A stretch of DNA of 64,000 nucleotides from Roseicyclus sediminis (GTDB lineage Bacteria; Pseudomonadota; Alphaproteobacteria; Rhodobacterales; Rhodobacteraceae), in assembly GCF_025515305.1 (NCBI RefSeq), contig NZ_JAOPHT010000001.1, forward strand, positions 295,001 to 359,000, given 5' to 3'. The notes under the pieces are model-generated. The model was not told where the DNA came from, searched no databases, and was given only the letters and a program-made list of their open reading frames with translations. Below, in pieces: positions 8,940-17,825 of this stretch (position 1 is the first letter of the stretch; every line of letters starts with the position of its first letter). Both the position numbers and the translations under genes were made by a program.

Positions 8940-10193
8940 ATGCCAGCCCTGTGCCGCGATTGCCTGACCACCTTCGAGACCGGGGCCCGCTGCCGGGCTT
9001 GCGGCAGCCCGCGCGTGACATCGCATCCCGAGCTCTTCGAGCTTTCCATCGCCCACATGGATTGCGACGCCTTCTATGCCTCGGTCGAGAAGCGTGACAA
9101 CCCCGAGCTTCGGGACAAGCCCGTCATCATCGGCGGCGGACGTCGCGGTGTCGTCTCCACCGCCTGCTACATCGCGCGGATCAAGGGCGTGCGCTCGGCA
9201 ATGCCGATGTTCAAGGCGCTGAAACTATGCCCCGAGGCCGTCGTCGTGCGCGGCCGAATGGACGTCTACGCCGAGGTCAGCCGCCAGATCCGCGCGATGA
9301 TGGAGGAGATGACGCCGGCGATCGAGCCGCTCTCGCTCGACGAGGCGTTCCTCGACCTCACCGGCACCTCGCGGCTGCACGGAGTGCCGCCTGCAGTCCT
9401 TCTGGCCCGGCTGGTGAAGCGCATGCAGGCCGAGCTCGGGATCACCGGGTCCATCGGCCTCTCCCACAACAAGTTCCTCGCCAAGATGGCCTCCGACATG
9501 GACAAGCCGCAGGGATTCTCCGTGATCGGCCGCGCCGAGACGCTCGACCTTCTCGCTCCCAAGCCCGTCGGCGTCATCTGGGGGCTCGGCGACGCCGGCC
9601 AGCGCGCGCTGGCCGACGCAGGTATCCGCACCATCGCCGATCTGCGCCGCTGGGACCGGGACGAACTGATCCGCCGCTTCGGCAGCCAGGGGATGCGTCT
9701 CTGGGAGCTTGCCCGCGGCCAGGACAGCCGGAAGGTCGCCCGCGACCGCGGGGTCAAGAGCATCTCGAACGAGACGACATTCTCCGAGGACATCTCGGAC
9801 GTCGACATCCTCGACGGCCATATCTGGCGGCTGTCCGAGAAGATCGCCGACCGGGCCAAGGCGAAGGCGCTCGCGGGTCGGACCGTGACACTGAAGCTGA
9901 AGCGCGACGACTTCACGCTGCTGACCCGGCGCACGACACTGCCCGACGGCACGCAGACGGCCGATCGCATCTACCGCACGGCGCGCGGCCTCTTCGACCG
10001 GATGGAGCATCCGCGCGCCTACCGCCTGATCGGGGTCGGGATATCGGACCTCCTGCCGGCCGAGGCCGCCGACCGGGAGGGCGACCTCCTCGACCCGGCG
10101 GCCGCCGCGCGCCGCGCCACCGAGCGCGCCACCGACGACATCCGCGCGCGCTTCGGCGCCGATGCGATCCTCAAGGGCCGCGCGCTGCGCTGA
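8940..10193 (+). CDS. dinB: DNA polymerase IV with an N-terminal Cys4 motif
   Basis: 417 residues. Y-family translesion polymerase: IAHMDCDAFYASVEKRD (metal-binding Asp), the PLSLDEAFLDLTG catalytic Asp-Glu pair, helix-hairpin-helix LADAGIRTIADLRRWD, and the little-finger domain to ~390. Before the palm is a ~30-residue extension, CRDCLTTFETGARCRACG, with two CxxC pairs that look like a small zinc ribbon; E. coli Pol IV lacks it. The ATG at 8940 starts this extension. The C-terminus has no clear beta-clamp motif that I can point to. Confidence 0.94.
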   Translation: MPALCRDCLTTFETGARCRACGSPRVTSHPELFELSIAHMDCDAFYASVEKRDNPELRDKPVIIGGGRRGVVSTACYIARIKGVRSAMPMFKALKLCPEAVVVRGRMDVYAEVSRQIRAMMEEMTPAIEPLSLDEAFLDLTGTSRLHGVPPAVLLARLVKRMQAELGITGSIGLSHNKFLAKMASDMDKPQGFSVIGRAETLDLLAPKPVGVIWGLGDAGQRALADAGIRTIADLRRWDRDELIRRFGSQGMRLWELARGQDSRKVARDRGVKSISNETTFSEDISDVDILDGHIWRLSEKIADRAKAKALAGRTVTLKLKRDDFTLLTRRTTLPDGTQTADRIYRTARGLFDRMEHPRAYRLIGVGISDLLPAEAADREGDLLDPAAAARRATERATDDIRARFGADAILKGRALR

Positions 10194-10197
10194 CCCA

Positions 10198-10257
10198 TTC
10201 ATCCTGGCAGAAAACTCCGGGGGGAGGCCCCAAAGGGGCCGGGGGGCAGCGCCCCCC
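10198..10257 (+). repeat. intergenic double-hairpin repeat, copy A
   Basis: It starts 5 bases after the dinB stop. A 25-base lead (10198-10222, beginning TTCATCCTGGC) is followed by hairpin 1 (10226-10231 / 10235-10240, loop AAA) and hairpin 2 (10241-10247 / 10251-10257, loop AGC). The last base is shared with the stop codon of the convergent gene. The lead matches copy B at 30006-30030 in 24 of 25 positions, and the two hairpins are kept with changed bases. It probably acts as a transcript-end or RNA-stability element. Confidence 0.75.
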
Positions 10258-11114
10258 TACTCGGCCGCCAGAGGCATCGCGCCCGGGGTCGCCTCGATCA
10301 CGCGCGCGAGGACCGAGGTCACGATCCGCTTCACGGTCTCGAAATTCCCGTTCGGCCGGATCATCCGCTCGTTCATGTAGAGCGACCGGTCGATCTCGAT
10401 CTGAACGGCGTGCCAGCCGCGCGAGGGACGCCCGTAGCGCTGGGTGACGAAGGCGCCTGCGAAGGGCGCGTTCCGGCTCACCACGAGGCCCGCGTCGAGA
10501 AAGGCCGCTTCCACCGCGTCCACGAGATCGCCCCGCGCCGAGGCGCCGAACCGGTCGCCGAGGACCACCTCGGGCCGGCGCATTCCCGGACGCACCACGC
10601 TGTCGAGCGCCTCGTGCGGCATGGAGTGGAAGTCGAGCACCACCGCCTCGCCGAAGCGGCCCTGCGCCCTGTTCATCAGATCGTCGAGCGCGTCGTGGTA
10701 AGGATGCCAGATCCTCGCGATCCTTTCGTCCGCCTCCGCGCGGGCAAGCTTGCCGCGATAGATCGCACGGCCATTGGCCACCACGCGGGGGATGACACCC
10801 AGACCCGAGGATATCCGCGGCGTCTGTACCACCCGGCCGACACCCTCGATCACACCGGGATCGAGTTCGTCGGGGCTTCGGTTGAGGTCGATGTAGGCAC
10901 GCGGATATTCGGCGGCCAGTAGCGGCGCGCCCAGTCGCGGAGCGTCTTCCACCAGGAGGTCCATGAAGGCATCCTCCGAGGACCGGATGCTGCGCTCGTC
11001 CAGCATGCTCGTGCGCAGGAAGCTCCGGGGGTAGTGACGCCCGGAATGCGGCGAGGCGACGACGACCGACGTGGTCGTCTCGGCGGGACATTTCAGGCTG
11101 TAGGCCGGGTGCAT
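10257..11114 (-). CDS. N-formylglutamate amidohydrolase family protein
   Basis: 285 residues. The family hydrolyses N-formyl-L-glutamate to glutamate and formate in one branch of histidine breakdown. Seen: VVVASPHSGRHYPRSF near the N-terminus, EYPRAYIDLNRSPDELD, VVLDFHSMPHEA and the C-terminal WHAVQIEIDRSLYMNE, all typical conserved blocks with metal-binding His/Asp/Glu. No other hut gene is nearby, so a related amidohydrolase role is possible. It converges with dinB across repeat copy A. Confidence 0.88.
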   Translation of the reverse strand: MHPAYSLKCPAETTTSVVVASPHSGRHYPRSFLRTSMLDERSIRSSEDAFMDLLVEDAPRLGAPLLAAEYPRAYIDLNRSPDELDPGVIEGVGRVVQTPRISSGLGVIPRVVANGRAIYRGKLARAEADERIARIWHPYHDALDDLMNRAQGRFGEAVVLDFHSMPHEALDSVVRPGMRRPEVVLGDRFGASARGDLVDAVEAAFLDAGLVVSRNAPFAGAFVTQRYGRPSRGWHAVQIEIDRSLYMNERMIRPNGNFETVKRIVTSVLARVIEATPGAMPLAAE

Positions 11115-11179
11115 CGGCGCTCCTCGACAGGCATCTTCGCTTCAACATATAGCGGGATTTCGCGGTTGGCCAAAAGCCC

Positions 11180-11208
11180 TTGAACCCCTTTCCGACTCCT
11201 TTTATAGA
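11180..11208 (+). promoter_or_regulatory. sigma-70 promoter upstream of tRNA-Val
   Basis: TTGAAC (11180-11185) and TATAGA (11203-11208) are 17 bases apart, close to the housekeeping consensus. It lies about 87 bases upstream of the tRNA and probably drives tRNA-Val, possibly also rpmJ. Confidence 0.55.
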
Positions 11209-11294
11209 CCGCTCACCCATGCGGCGGGCTGCGGCACGGGGCGCAGGGCTGTTGTGGTCCGGCGCCCGGCACGGTCCGGAACAGCTGGGACATC

Positions 11295-11369
<75 letters not shown>

Positions 11370-11461
11370 ACCGGCTTTCCGAAAGGATGCCGGGATAGCC
11401 GGTCCGAAAGGACCATTGGATTTCAAGGCGCATCGCCGCGCCGCGACGAAGGAGACGGCCC

Positions 11462-11587
11462 ATGAAGGTCAAGAACTCGCTCCGCTCGCTCAAGCAGCGC
11501 CATCGCGATTGCCGCGTCGTGCGCCGCAAGGGACGGGTCTACGTGATCAACAAGACCCAGCGCCGGTTCAAGGCCCGCCAGGGCTGA
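11462..11587 (+). CDS. rpmJ: 50S ribosomal protein L36
   Basis: 41 residues, [20 protein letters not shown]..., ending RRFKARQG. It is the cysteine-poor (zinc-independent) L36 form: only Cys17 is present, where the zinc form has a CxxC...C...H ribbon. The start is preceded by GAAGGAGACGGCCC. It lies 92 bases after tRNA-Val and is followed by a strong terminator. Confidence 0.95.
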   Translation: MKVKNSLRSLKQRHRDCRVVRRKGRVYVINKTQRRFKARQG

Positions 11588-11619
11588 GCCACGCACTTCA
11601 CGACCCGAGGAAAACACCG

Positions 11620-11647
11620 AAAAAGGCCGCCTCCGAGCGGCCTTTTT
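11620..11647. terminator. bidirectional intrinsic terminator after rpmJ
   Basis: A 6-bp GC stem (11625-11630 with 11637-11642) is extended by AAAAA (11620-11624) pairing with TTTTT (11643-11647). It therefore serves rpmJ on the plus strand and the convergent caspase-like gene on the minus strand. Confidence 0.9.
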
Positions 11648-11657
11648 CCTTTTCGGA

Positions 11658-13310
11658 TCACCGCAGGATGTCGCCGAGCGTTCCCGCCAGCAGGAGCGCG
11701 ACCATCGTCTGGTCGAGATACCCCGTTACCGGCAGGCCGCGCGCCTCCTGGTAGTCCCGGATCGCCCGCCGCGTCGCGTCGTCGAACGTGCCGTCCACGC
11801 GGCCGGGCTCGAGCCCCATCCGGGCCAGCCGCTGTTCCACCAGCGTCCGCGTGATCGGCGGCAGGTTGAGCGCCGCCTCCGCCGCTTCGTAACGCTGCCG
11901 CGCCTCCTCGCCGATGCCGGTCTGCAACTCTCGGATGCGGGCCTCGGCCGTCTGCACATGGCGGCTGTTGGGGAAGTTGCGGATGAAGGTGCGATAGGCG
12001 TCCACCGTGTCGATGCCGAGCGTCCGCGGCCAGGCAGCCTCGGCTTCCGCGTCGTTGGCGGTGTCCTGGGCGCGCTCCCAGTCGGATATGGCGCTCCTTG
12101 CCCTCTCCGCGAAGAGGCCGTCGGGATAGCGGTCGAGATAGGCGCGCATTCCGTCGATGCTCTGCCCCGCCCCCGTCGCCTGCCACCACGCGCGGTCGGC
12201 ACGCTCCTCGGCGCGACGCTCCTCGGCCAGCACGGCCTCCCGGATCTCGCCCTCGCGGCGGATCGAGCTTGCCTGATCGGCGTCGAGGAAACCCGTTCGC
12301 GCGAGGCCGCGCGCCGACTGCCAGTCGGCGATCGCACGCCGCGTGGCAGGCCCGAAGATTCCGTCCACCCCGCGGGTGTCGAAATCGAGCAGCGTGAGAT
12401 AGCGCTGCAACTGCTGCCGTTCCGCCTGCGTCAGCGCCAGCGCGGCCTCCGCCGCCTCCGCCCGCGATTGCGGCGTTTCCGGATCGGCCTGGGCGATTCT
12501 GGCGCGGGCAAGATCTGCGAAGGCGCCGCGCGGAAACCGCTCGAGGTAGACCCGGTAGGCCGCCGCCGTGTCCAGCGCCTCGACCGCCTGCCACAGGGCA
12601 CGATCCTCGGGCGTGGCGACGGGTGCCGGCGGCACGGGCTCCGCGAAGGCCACGTCAGGCACGTAGGCCACGGCCGAGGACAGAAAACCGACCGCCTGCA
12701 GGCCCGGCATCGCCTCGAGCACCGCGGGCAGGTCCGTGCCCGGCGCCAGTAGCGGGCCCGTCACGAAATCGGCCACCGCCGCCGGCGGCCCCGCAACGAC
12801 CGTCACGCCTTGCGGCGGCTCCACGCGTCCGATCCCAGGCTCGAGGCGCGCGCCGTGAACGACCCGTGCATCCTCCGTCGCGAGGGCCACGACCGCCCGG
12901 CCCGGTGCCATCGCCGCGATCTCGGCCAGGAGCGAGACCGGCACGCCCACGCCTCCGACCGTGGCGAGGTCCGGCGCACGCGCGTCGGTCCCGAGGAGCC
13001 AGGTGTCTCCGCCACCGCGCAGGAAGTGGCCGCCGGCGACGATCAGGACACGCTCGTCCTCTCCCGTGGCCAGCAGGCGCGACAGCGCCAGCCGCAGGTC
13101 CGCACCCGAACCGTCGCGCAATGTCAGCACGTCGAAGCCTGCCCGCTCCAGCACCCGCTCGATACCGCCGAGGGCGCGAAGACTCCGCATCTGCGGCGCC
13201 GCATCGTAGCGCGCATTGACGAGAACGAGCGCCGTATCGGCACTCGCCGCTCCGGTCATGCCTGCGCCGGCCATCAGCGTGGCCGCGATGATTGCTTTGG
13301 TCCGGGTCAT
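11658..13310 (-). CDS. secreted protein with degenerate caspase-like domain and two peptidoglycan-binding-like domains
   Basis: 550 residues. The ATG at 13310 follows AGGGAGACGGCGAC; longer starts upstream are less likely. A signal peptide covers ~1-24 (AASA). Residues ~26-190 resemble a caspase p20 fold (TALVLVNARYDAAPQM, VLIVAGGHFLRGGGDTWLL). His95 fits the catalytic His, but the Cys position (family DACR) reads EDAR, so Ala148 replaces Cys. Two peptidoglycan-binding_1-like repeats follow (~293-345, GVDGIFGPATRRAIADWQ; ~483-535, RVDGTFDDATRRAIRDYQ), separated by Glu/Arg-rich helices. It is probably a catalytically dead periplasmic scaffold. No enzymatic role is claimed. Confidence 0.78.
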   Translation of the reverse strand: MTRTKAIIAATLMAGAGMTGAASADTALVLVNARYDAAPQMRSLRALGGIERVLERAGFDVLTLRDGSGADLRLALSRLLATGEDERVLIVAGGHFLRGGGDTWLLGTDARAPDLATVGGVGVPVSLLAEIAAMAPGRAVVALATEDARVVHGARLEPGIGRVEPPQGVTVVAGPPAAVADFVTGPLLAPGTDLPAVLEAMPGLQAVGFLSSAVAYVPDVAFAEPVPPAPVATPEDRALWQAVEALDTAAAYRVYLERFPRGAFADLARARIAQADPETPQSRAEAAEAALALTQAERQQLQRYLTLLDFDTRGVDGIFGPATRRAIADWQSARGLARTGFLDADQASSIRREGEIREAVLAEERRAEERADRAWWQATGAGQSIDGMRAYLDRYPDGLFAERARSAISDWERAQDTANDAEAEAAWPRTLGIDTVDAYRTFIRNFPNSRHVQTAEARIRELQTGIGEEARQRYEAAEAALNLPPITRTLVEQRLARMGLEPGRVDGTFDDATRRAIRDYQEARGLPVTGYLDQTMVALLLAGTLGDILR

Positions 13311-13392
13311 GTCGCCGTCTCCCTGCGTAGTTCCGACCGCAAGCATAGCAGGGACCCCGGTGTTAACCGATAACGAGACCGTCGGCGGCAAC

Positions 13393-13878
13393 TCAGGGGG
13401 AAAGGAGGACCTCGGCCTCGATCTCCATGGCGAAATTCAACGGAAGGCCTGCCACCCCGATGGCCGAGCGGGCATGGCGGCCCACCTCGGGACCGAACAC
13501 GTCGATCACAAGGTCGCTGAAACCGTTGAGGACAAGGTGTTGCTCGGCATAGTCCGGCGCCGAGTTCACCATGCCGAAGACACGGACCCAGCCCGCCACA
13601 CGCGACAGTTCCCCGATTTCGGCCTTCAGATTGGCGAGAACCGACAGGGCGATGTCCCGCGCGGCTTCGGCCGCTTCCGCAGTGCCGAGGTCTTTCCCGA
13701 CCTGACCGTAGGGACCGGCTATGCCGCCCGCATCCTGCTTCGGATGACCGGAGATCAGGGCACGTTCCCCGCGGATATTCACGAAGGTGAAGGGCAGGTG
13801 CAGCCCCTCCGGCACGCGGATCGGTGGCGGCAGGGTCAATCCCATGGCGGCAAGCCGCGCCTCAAGTGTCTCGGTCAT
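13393..13878 (-). CDS. RidA family protein (YjgF/YER057c type)
   Basis: 161 residues from the ATG at 13878 (MTETLEARLAAMGLTL). This length and the N-terminal part fit the longer YjgF-like subgroup rather than the 130-residue RidA. Seen: LISGHPKQD, YGQVGKDL, VFGMVNSAPDYAEQH, and the conserved Arg in GRHARSAIGVAGLPLN that in true RidA positions the imine substrate. The likely role is enamine/imine deamination, unproven for this subgroup. Confidence 0.85.
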   Translation of the reverse strand: MTETLEARLAAMGLTLPPPIRVPEGLHLPFTFVNIRGERALISGHPKQDAGGIAGPYGQVGKDLGTAEAAEAARDIALSVLANLKAEIGELSRVAGWVRVFGMVNSAPDYAEQHLVLNGFSDLVIDVFGPEVGRHARSAIGVAGLPLNFAMEIEAEVLLSP

Positions 13879-13981
13879 TTGCGTCCCCCGTCCAGGCAGC
13901 CGACAGCCTAGTCGCGCCATTGCCGCGCAACAAGCCGGGCCGCTAACCGAATGGAAATGAAACGGGGTCAGGATTTGCGCC

Positions 13982-14311
13982 ATGACCCGTGTCCTGCTTC
14001 TCTGTCTCTTTCTCGCCTCGCCCGGTCTCGCGCGGGCCGACGCCGCCGCCTTTCACGCGTCGGATGCCGACAACAGCGGCGATCTGACCTTCGCGGAATT
14101 CACAACGCTCGTTGGCCACATGGCCGCGAACGGACGGCGCATCGCGCAATTCGTGCAGTCAACCGGCCTTCACGGCACCGCCTTCGGTCGCGTGGACCTC
14201 GACGGCGACGGGCGCGCAACACCGGCCGAACTTCTGGCCGCTGAGGCCTGGGTCGTGGCCCATGTCCGCGCGCAGGCCTCCGACAGCGACACCGGCAGAC
14301 AGCGGCGCTAG
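13982..14311 (+). CDS. secreted EF-hand calcium-binding protein
   Basis: 109 residues with a signal peptide (~1-19, ending ARA). Two canonical 12-residue EF-hand loops are present: DADNSGDLTFAE (28-39) and DLDGDGRATPAE (72-83), each with Asp/Asn/Glu at the coordinating positions. It probably binds calcium in the periplasm. No partner is evident, and the convergent neighbour ends 6 bases away. Confidence 0.82.
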   Translation: MTRVLLLCLFLASPGLARADAAAFHASDADNSGDLTFAEFTTLVGHMAANGRRIAQFVQSTGLHGTAFGRVDLDGDGRATPAELLAAEAWVVAHVRAQASDSDTGRQRR

Positions 14312-14317
14312 CGCGCC

Positions 14318-15514
14318 TCAGTCGTAGCTGCGTTGATCGTCGATGACCTTGCCATCGTTCGGCAGGCTTCCCGGGGCGACGATCTCGACCTTGCCCTTCA
14401 GTTTCATGACCGAGGCCGCGCTTTCGGCAAGGGCGCCCGCATCAGCGCCCGTCGCCTCGACCAGCACGGTCATGACGTCCATCTCCCCCTCGCGGCTGGC
14501 CACGACGCGGGCCTTCACGACCTCGCCATGGCGCCCGACGAACTCCGCCACCTGCTCGGGGCGGACGAACATGCCCTTGATCTTCGTGGTCTGGTCCGCC
14601 CGGCCCATCCAGCCCTTGATCCGCATGTTGGTGCGGCCGCACGGGCTTTCGCCCGGCAGAATGGCCGAAAGGTCCCCGGTCGCGAACCGGATCAACGGGT
14701 AATCCGGGTTGAGCGTCGTGACCACGACCTCGCCCACCTCGCCCGGCGGCACGGGGTCGCCGGTACCGGGGCGCACGATCTCCACGATCACCCCCTCGTC
14801 GACGATCATCCCCTCCATCCCCGGACTCTCGTAGGCGATGTTCCCGAGGTCCGCGGTGGCATAGCACTGGAGGCAGGCGATCCCGCGATCCGCATATTCC
14901 TGCCGGAGAGACGGGAACAGCGCGCCGCCCCCGACGGCAGCCCTGGTGATGCCCAGCTCGACCCCCATCTCGTCCGCCTTGTCGAGGATCACCTTCAGGT
15001 AATCCGGCGTGCCGGCATAGGCCGTCGTGCCCACATCCTTCGCCGCGCGCACCTGGAGTTCGGTCTGCCCGACACCTGCGGGCAGGACCGTCGCGCCCAC
15101 CGCCCGCGCGCCGCTTTCGAAGATCATCCCCGCCGGCGTCAGGTGATAGCCGAAGCAGTTCTGCACGATGTCGCCCGCGCCGATGCCCGCCGCATGCAGG
15201 AAACGCCCCATGCGCCACCAGTCATGGCTGACACCGCCGGGCTCGTAGATCGGGCCAGGGCTCTGGAACACGTGGGCCACGTTGCGTACCGGCAATCCGC
15301 CGAAGGGCGGGGTCGCGGTCTGCCGTGCCACGAGATCGGCCTTCCGCAGAACCGGAAGCCGCGCGAGCTCGTCGAGCGACGCGACCGCCGCCATCCCGTT
15401 CGCCGCGAGCTGGGCATTGAGTTTCGCCAGCTGGTCTGCCGCGCGCGCATCCGCGCTGCGCGTCTCCAGCGCGTCGAAATGCTTGTCGTTCCTGTCCAGC
15501 ATCAGCTCAGCCAC
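14318..15514 (-). CDS. phenylacetate-CoA ligase-like adenylate-forming enzyme
   Basis: 398 residues, about 40 shorter than PaaK (~435). It has the ANL fold: ELARLPVLRKADLVARQ (PaaK-like N-terminal block), CYATADLGNIAYE (A5 region), IRFATGDLSAIL, and the hinge and C-terminal domain GRADQTTKIKGMFVRPEQV. The phosphate loop, SSGTTGKPT in PaaK, reads SPGPIYEPGG, so it belongs to a divergent subgroup. It is the last gene of the ABC importer operon and overlaps the ATPase gene by 13 bases. It probably activates an imported aromatic or other carboxylic acid to its CoA ester; the substrate is unknown. Confidence 0.82.
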   Translation of the reverse strand: MAELMLDRNDKHFDALETRSADARAADQLAKLNAQLAANGMAAVASLDELARLPVLRKADLVARQTATPPFGGLPVRNVAHVFQSPGPIYEPGGVSHDWWRMGRFLHAAGIGAGDIVQNCFGYHLTPAGMIFESGARAVGATVLPAGVGQTELQVRAAKDVGTTAYAGTPDYLKVILDKADEMGVELGITRAAVGGGALFPSLRQEYADRGIACLQCYATADLGNIAYESPGMEGMIVDEGVIVEIVRPGTGDPVPPGEVGEVVVTTLNPDYPLIRFATGDLSAILPGESPCGRTNMRIKGWMGRADQTTKIKGMFVRPEQVAEFVGRHGEVVKARVVASREGEMDVMTVLVEATGADAGALAESAASVMKLKGKVEIVAPGSLPNDGKVIDDQRSYD

Positions 15515-16362
15515 CGTTTCCGCCGCCGATAGCTTCGCACGTCGCGAAAGCTCTTTCGGCCCTCATCGGACATTCCGAGGTAGAATTCCTTCACGTCCTG
15601 GTTCTCGCGGAGGTCCGCTGCCGGACCGTCCATCACCACGCGCCCCGATTCCAGGATGTAGCCGTAATGCGCGAAGCGCAGCGCCACGTTCGTGTTCTGC
15701 TCGGCCAGAAGGAACGTCACCCCCTGTTCCTCGTTCAGCCGCTTGACGATCTCGAAGATCTGCTCGACGAGCTGCGGCGCGAGACCCATCGACGGTTCGT
15801 CGAGAAGGATCGTCTCGGGCCGGCTCATCAGCGCGCGGCCGATGGCCGTCATCTGCTGTTCGCCGCCCGATGTATAGCCGGCCTGGCTTTTGCGCCGCTC
15901 CCGCAGGCGCGGGAAATAGGAATAGACCATCTCGAGGTCGGCCTCGATCGCCGCGCGCCCATCCTTGCGCGTATAGCTACCGGTCAGGAGGTTCTCCTCC
16001 ACCGTGAGATGCTCGAAACAGTGGCGACCCTCCATCACCTGGATCACGCCCCGATCGACGAGGTCCGATGGGCTGAGGCCCTGAACGCCTTCGCCGCGAT
16101 AGAGGATACTGCCCTTGGTGACCTCGCCCCGCTCGGAATGAAGAAGGTTCGAGATCGCCTTCAGCGTCGTCGTCTTGCCCGCGCCGTTGCCGCCCAGAAG
16201 CGCGGTGATCCCGCCCTTCGGCACCTTCAGCGAGACACCCTTCAGCACGAGGATCACGTGGTTGTAGATCACCTCGATGTTGTTCACCTCCAGAAGCGTC
16301 TCGGCATCCCGGAATTCCGGGGCGACGCCCTCACCGTGGGTCTCTGTCGGCTGGTCCAGCAT
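15502..16362 (-). CDS. HAAT-type ABC transporter ATPase, LivF-like
   Basis: 286 residues from the ATG at 16362; an in-frame start at 16395 would add 11 Arg-rich residues. Walker A is LLGGNGAGKTTTLKAI, the signature is TSGGEQQMTAIGRAL, Walker B is ETILLDEPSMGLAPQLVE, and a switch His is replaced by Gln in LLAEQNTNVAL, as is usual for LivF. It is one of the two ATPases of the importer; the other is at 20768-21604. A ~20-residue C-terminal Arg-rich tail (SYRRRKRW) is longer than in LivF. Confidence 0.9.
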   Translation of the reverse strand: MLDQPTETHGEGVAPEFRDAETLLEVNNIEVIYNHVILVLKGVSLKVPKGGITALLGGNGAGKTTTLKAISNLLHSERGEVTKGSILYRGEGVQGLSPSDLVDRGVIQVMEGRHCFEHLTVEENLLTGSYTRKDGRAAIEADLEMVYSYFPRLRERRKSQAGYTSGGEQQMTAIGRALMSRPETILLDEPSMGLAPQLVEQIFEIVKRLNEEQGVTFLLAEQNTNVALRFAHYGYILESGRVVMDGPAADLRENQDVKEFYLGMSDEGRKSFRDVRSYRRRKRWLS

Positions 16363-16431
16363 CTCGCGGCTCTCCCGTCGCGCGCGGCGGGGCAAACACC
16401 CCCGCCTTCATCTTTCCTGAAATACGCAGAT

Positions 16432-16462
16432 CCCGGCGGCGACGGCCCGCGCCGCCGCCGGG
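16432..16462 (-). terminator. hairpin between the binding-protein gene and the ATPase gene
   Basis: A perfect 10-bp GC stem (16432-16441 with 16453-16462) has an 11-base loop and no T run. It lies 9 bases after the binding-protein stop. Such hairpins often stabilise or partly terminate transcripts after the binding-protein gene, so that the downstream ATPase is made in smaller amounts. Just beside it, 16406-16424 (TTCATCTTTCCTGAAATAC) resembles the lead of the intergenic repeats, with more mismatches. Confidence 0.5.
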
Positions 16463-16471
16463 CAGTTCAGA

Positions 16472-17749
16472 TCAGCTGTCGCTGCACTGGCTGGAGATGT
16501 TGTTCTCGGCGGCGTACTGCGCCGAGTCCTCCATCACCAGCGGCAGGATCACGCTGTCGTCGGGCGCGACGAAGTCGGTCAGCGTCACCCACTGGGACCC
16601 GTCCCACTGCTGCATGATCGCCATGCCGGTGCCGCCGTGATCCTCGCAGGAAACCGCGAATTCCGGGCCGATGCCCGGCATGCCCAGCTCTTCCATGCGT
16701 GCGTTGGTGATCTCCAGCGCCTCCATGCCGTCCCGCATCATCTCGGGCGTGATGGCGGCGACGCCGTGGATCTCCTGCGCCGTCCGGATCGCTTCTGCGG
16801 CCAGCATCGCTGCGTACATGCCCCGGGTATAGAGCACCGAGCCCACGTTGGACCCGTCGCCCGCGGCCATGCCCGCCTCGTGGACATACTGCCGGATCTC
16901 GTCGAAGACCGGCATGTCGCCCAGGCGGTTCATGTTGAGCGAACGGTAGCCCGCAGCCGCCTCGCCGGCCTGCGCGACGTCATGCTCGGCGCCGGCCCAC
17001 CAGTTGCCGATGAAGTTCTCCATCGGATAGCGGATGTTGATGGCTTCCTGCACGGCGACCTGGTTCATCACGCCCCAGCCCCACATGACCACGTAGTCCG
17101 GGCGCTCGCGGCGGATCTGCAGCCACTGGTTGCCCTGCTCCTGGCCGGGATGGTCCACGGCGATCTGCGTCAGCGAGAAGCCATGCTGCGCGGCCAGCGT
17201 CTCGAGCGTGCGGATCGGCTCCCGGCCATAGGCCGAGTTGTGGTAGAGAAGCGCGATCGACTTGCCCTCGAGCGAACCGCCGTTCTCCTCCAGCAGCTGG
17301 TTGATGATCACCGAGGCCGCGTCCCAGTAGTTCGCCGGGTAGTTGAAGACGTGGCTGAACACGTCGCCGTTCGCCGCCGAGGTCCGGCCGTAGCCCATCG
17401 TGTGGAGCGGGATGCCATCCGCCGTCGCGCGGGGGATCAGCTGGTAGGTGATCCCGGTCGAGAGCGGCTGGTACACCAGCGAGCCTTCGCCCTTCGTCGA
17501 CTCGTAGCATTCGACGCCGCGCTCGGTATCGTAGGCCGTTTCGCAGCTGACGATCCGGATCATCTCGCCGCCGATGCCGCCGTCGCGCTGGTTCAGCAGG
17601 TTGAAGTAATCCTGGTAGCCGTCCGAGAACGGAATGCCCCCGGCGGCGTAGGCGCCGGTGCGGTAGTGCAGGTCGGGGATGACGAGTTCGGCAAGCGCCG
17701 GACCCGCGGCCATCATTCCGGCCAGAGCAAATGTGGCTAGTTTCTTCAT
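16472..17749 (-). CDS. periplasmic substrate-binding protein of the HAAT importer
   Basis: 425 residues, signal peptide ~1-20 (GPALA). It has the two-lobed periplasmic-binding fold of the Leu/Ile/Val class (DGYQDYFNLLNQRDGGIGG, KSIALLYHNSAYGREPI, RPDYVVMWGWGVMNQ). Two Cys (CETAYDTERGVEC) near residues 69 and 80 may form a disulfide, as in LIV-binding proteins. It differs from amino-acid binders in the ligand loops, and its operon partners suggest an organic acid ligand. The start is preceded by GGGAGGAATACCCCG. Confidence 0.88.
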   Translation of the reverse strand: MKKLATFALAGMMAAGPALAELVIPDLHYRTGAYAAGGIPFSDGYQDYFNLLNQRDGGIGGEMIRIVSCETAYDTERGVECYESTKGEGSLVYQPLSTGITYQLIPRATADGIPLHTMGYGRTSAANGDVFSHVFNYPANYWDAASVIINQLLEENGGSLEGKSIALLYHNSAYGREPIRTLETLAAQHGFSLTQIAVDHPGQEQGNQWLQIRRERPDYVVMWGWGVMNQVAVQEAINIRYPMENFIGNWWAGAEHDVAQAGEAAAGYRSLNMNRLGDMPVFDEIRQYVHEAGMAAGDGSNVGSVLYTRGMYAAMLAAEAIRTAQEIHGVAAITPEMMRDGMEALEITNARMEELGMPGIGPEFAVSCEDHGGTGMAIMQQWDGSQWVTLTDFVAPDDSVILPLVMEDSAQYAAENNISSQCSDS

Positions 17750-17825
17750 CGGGGTATTCCTCCCTTTGGTTGATCCGATGGTGTCACCCCGGGTTCGTCC
17801 CGGGTTGTCGCGTGTTGGCGGCCCC

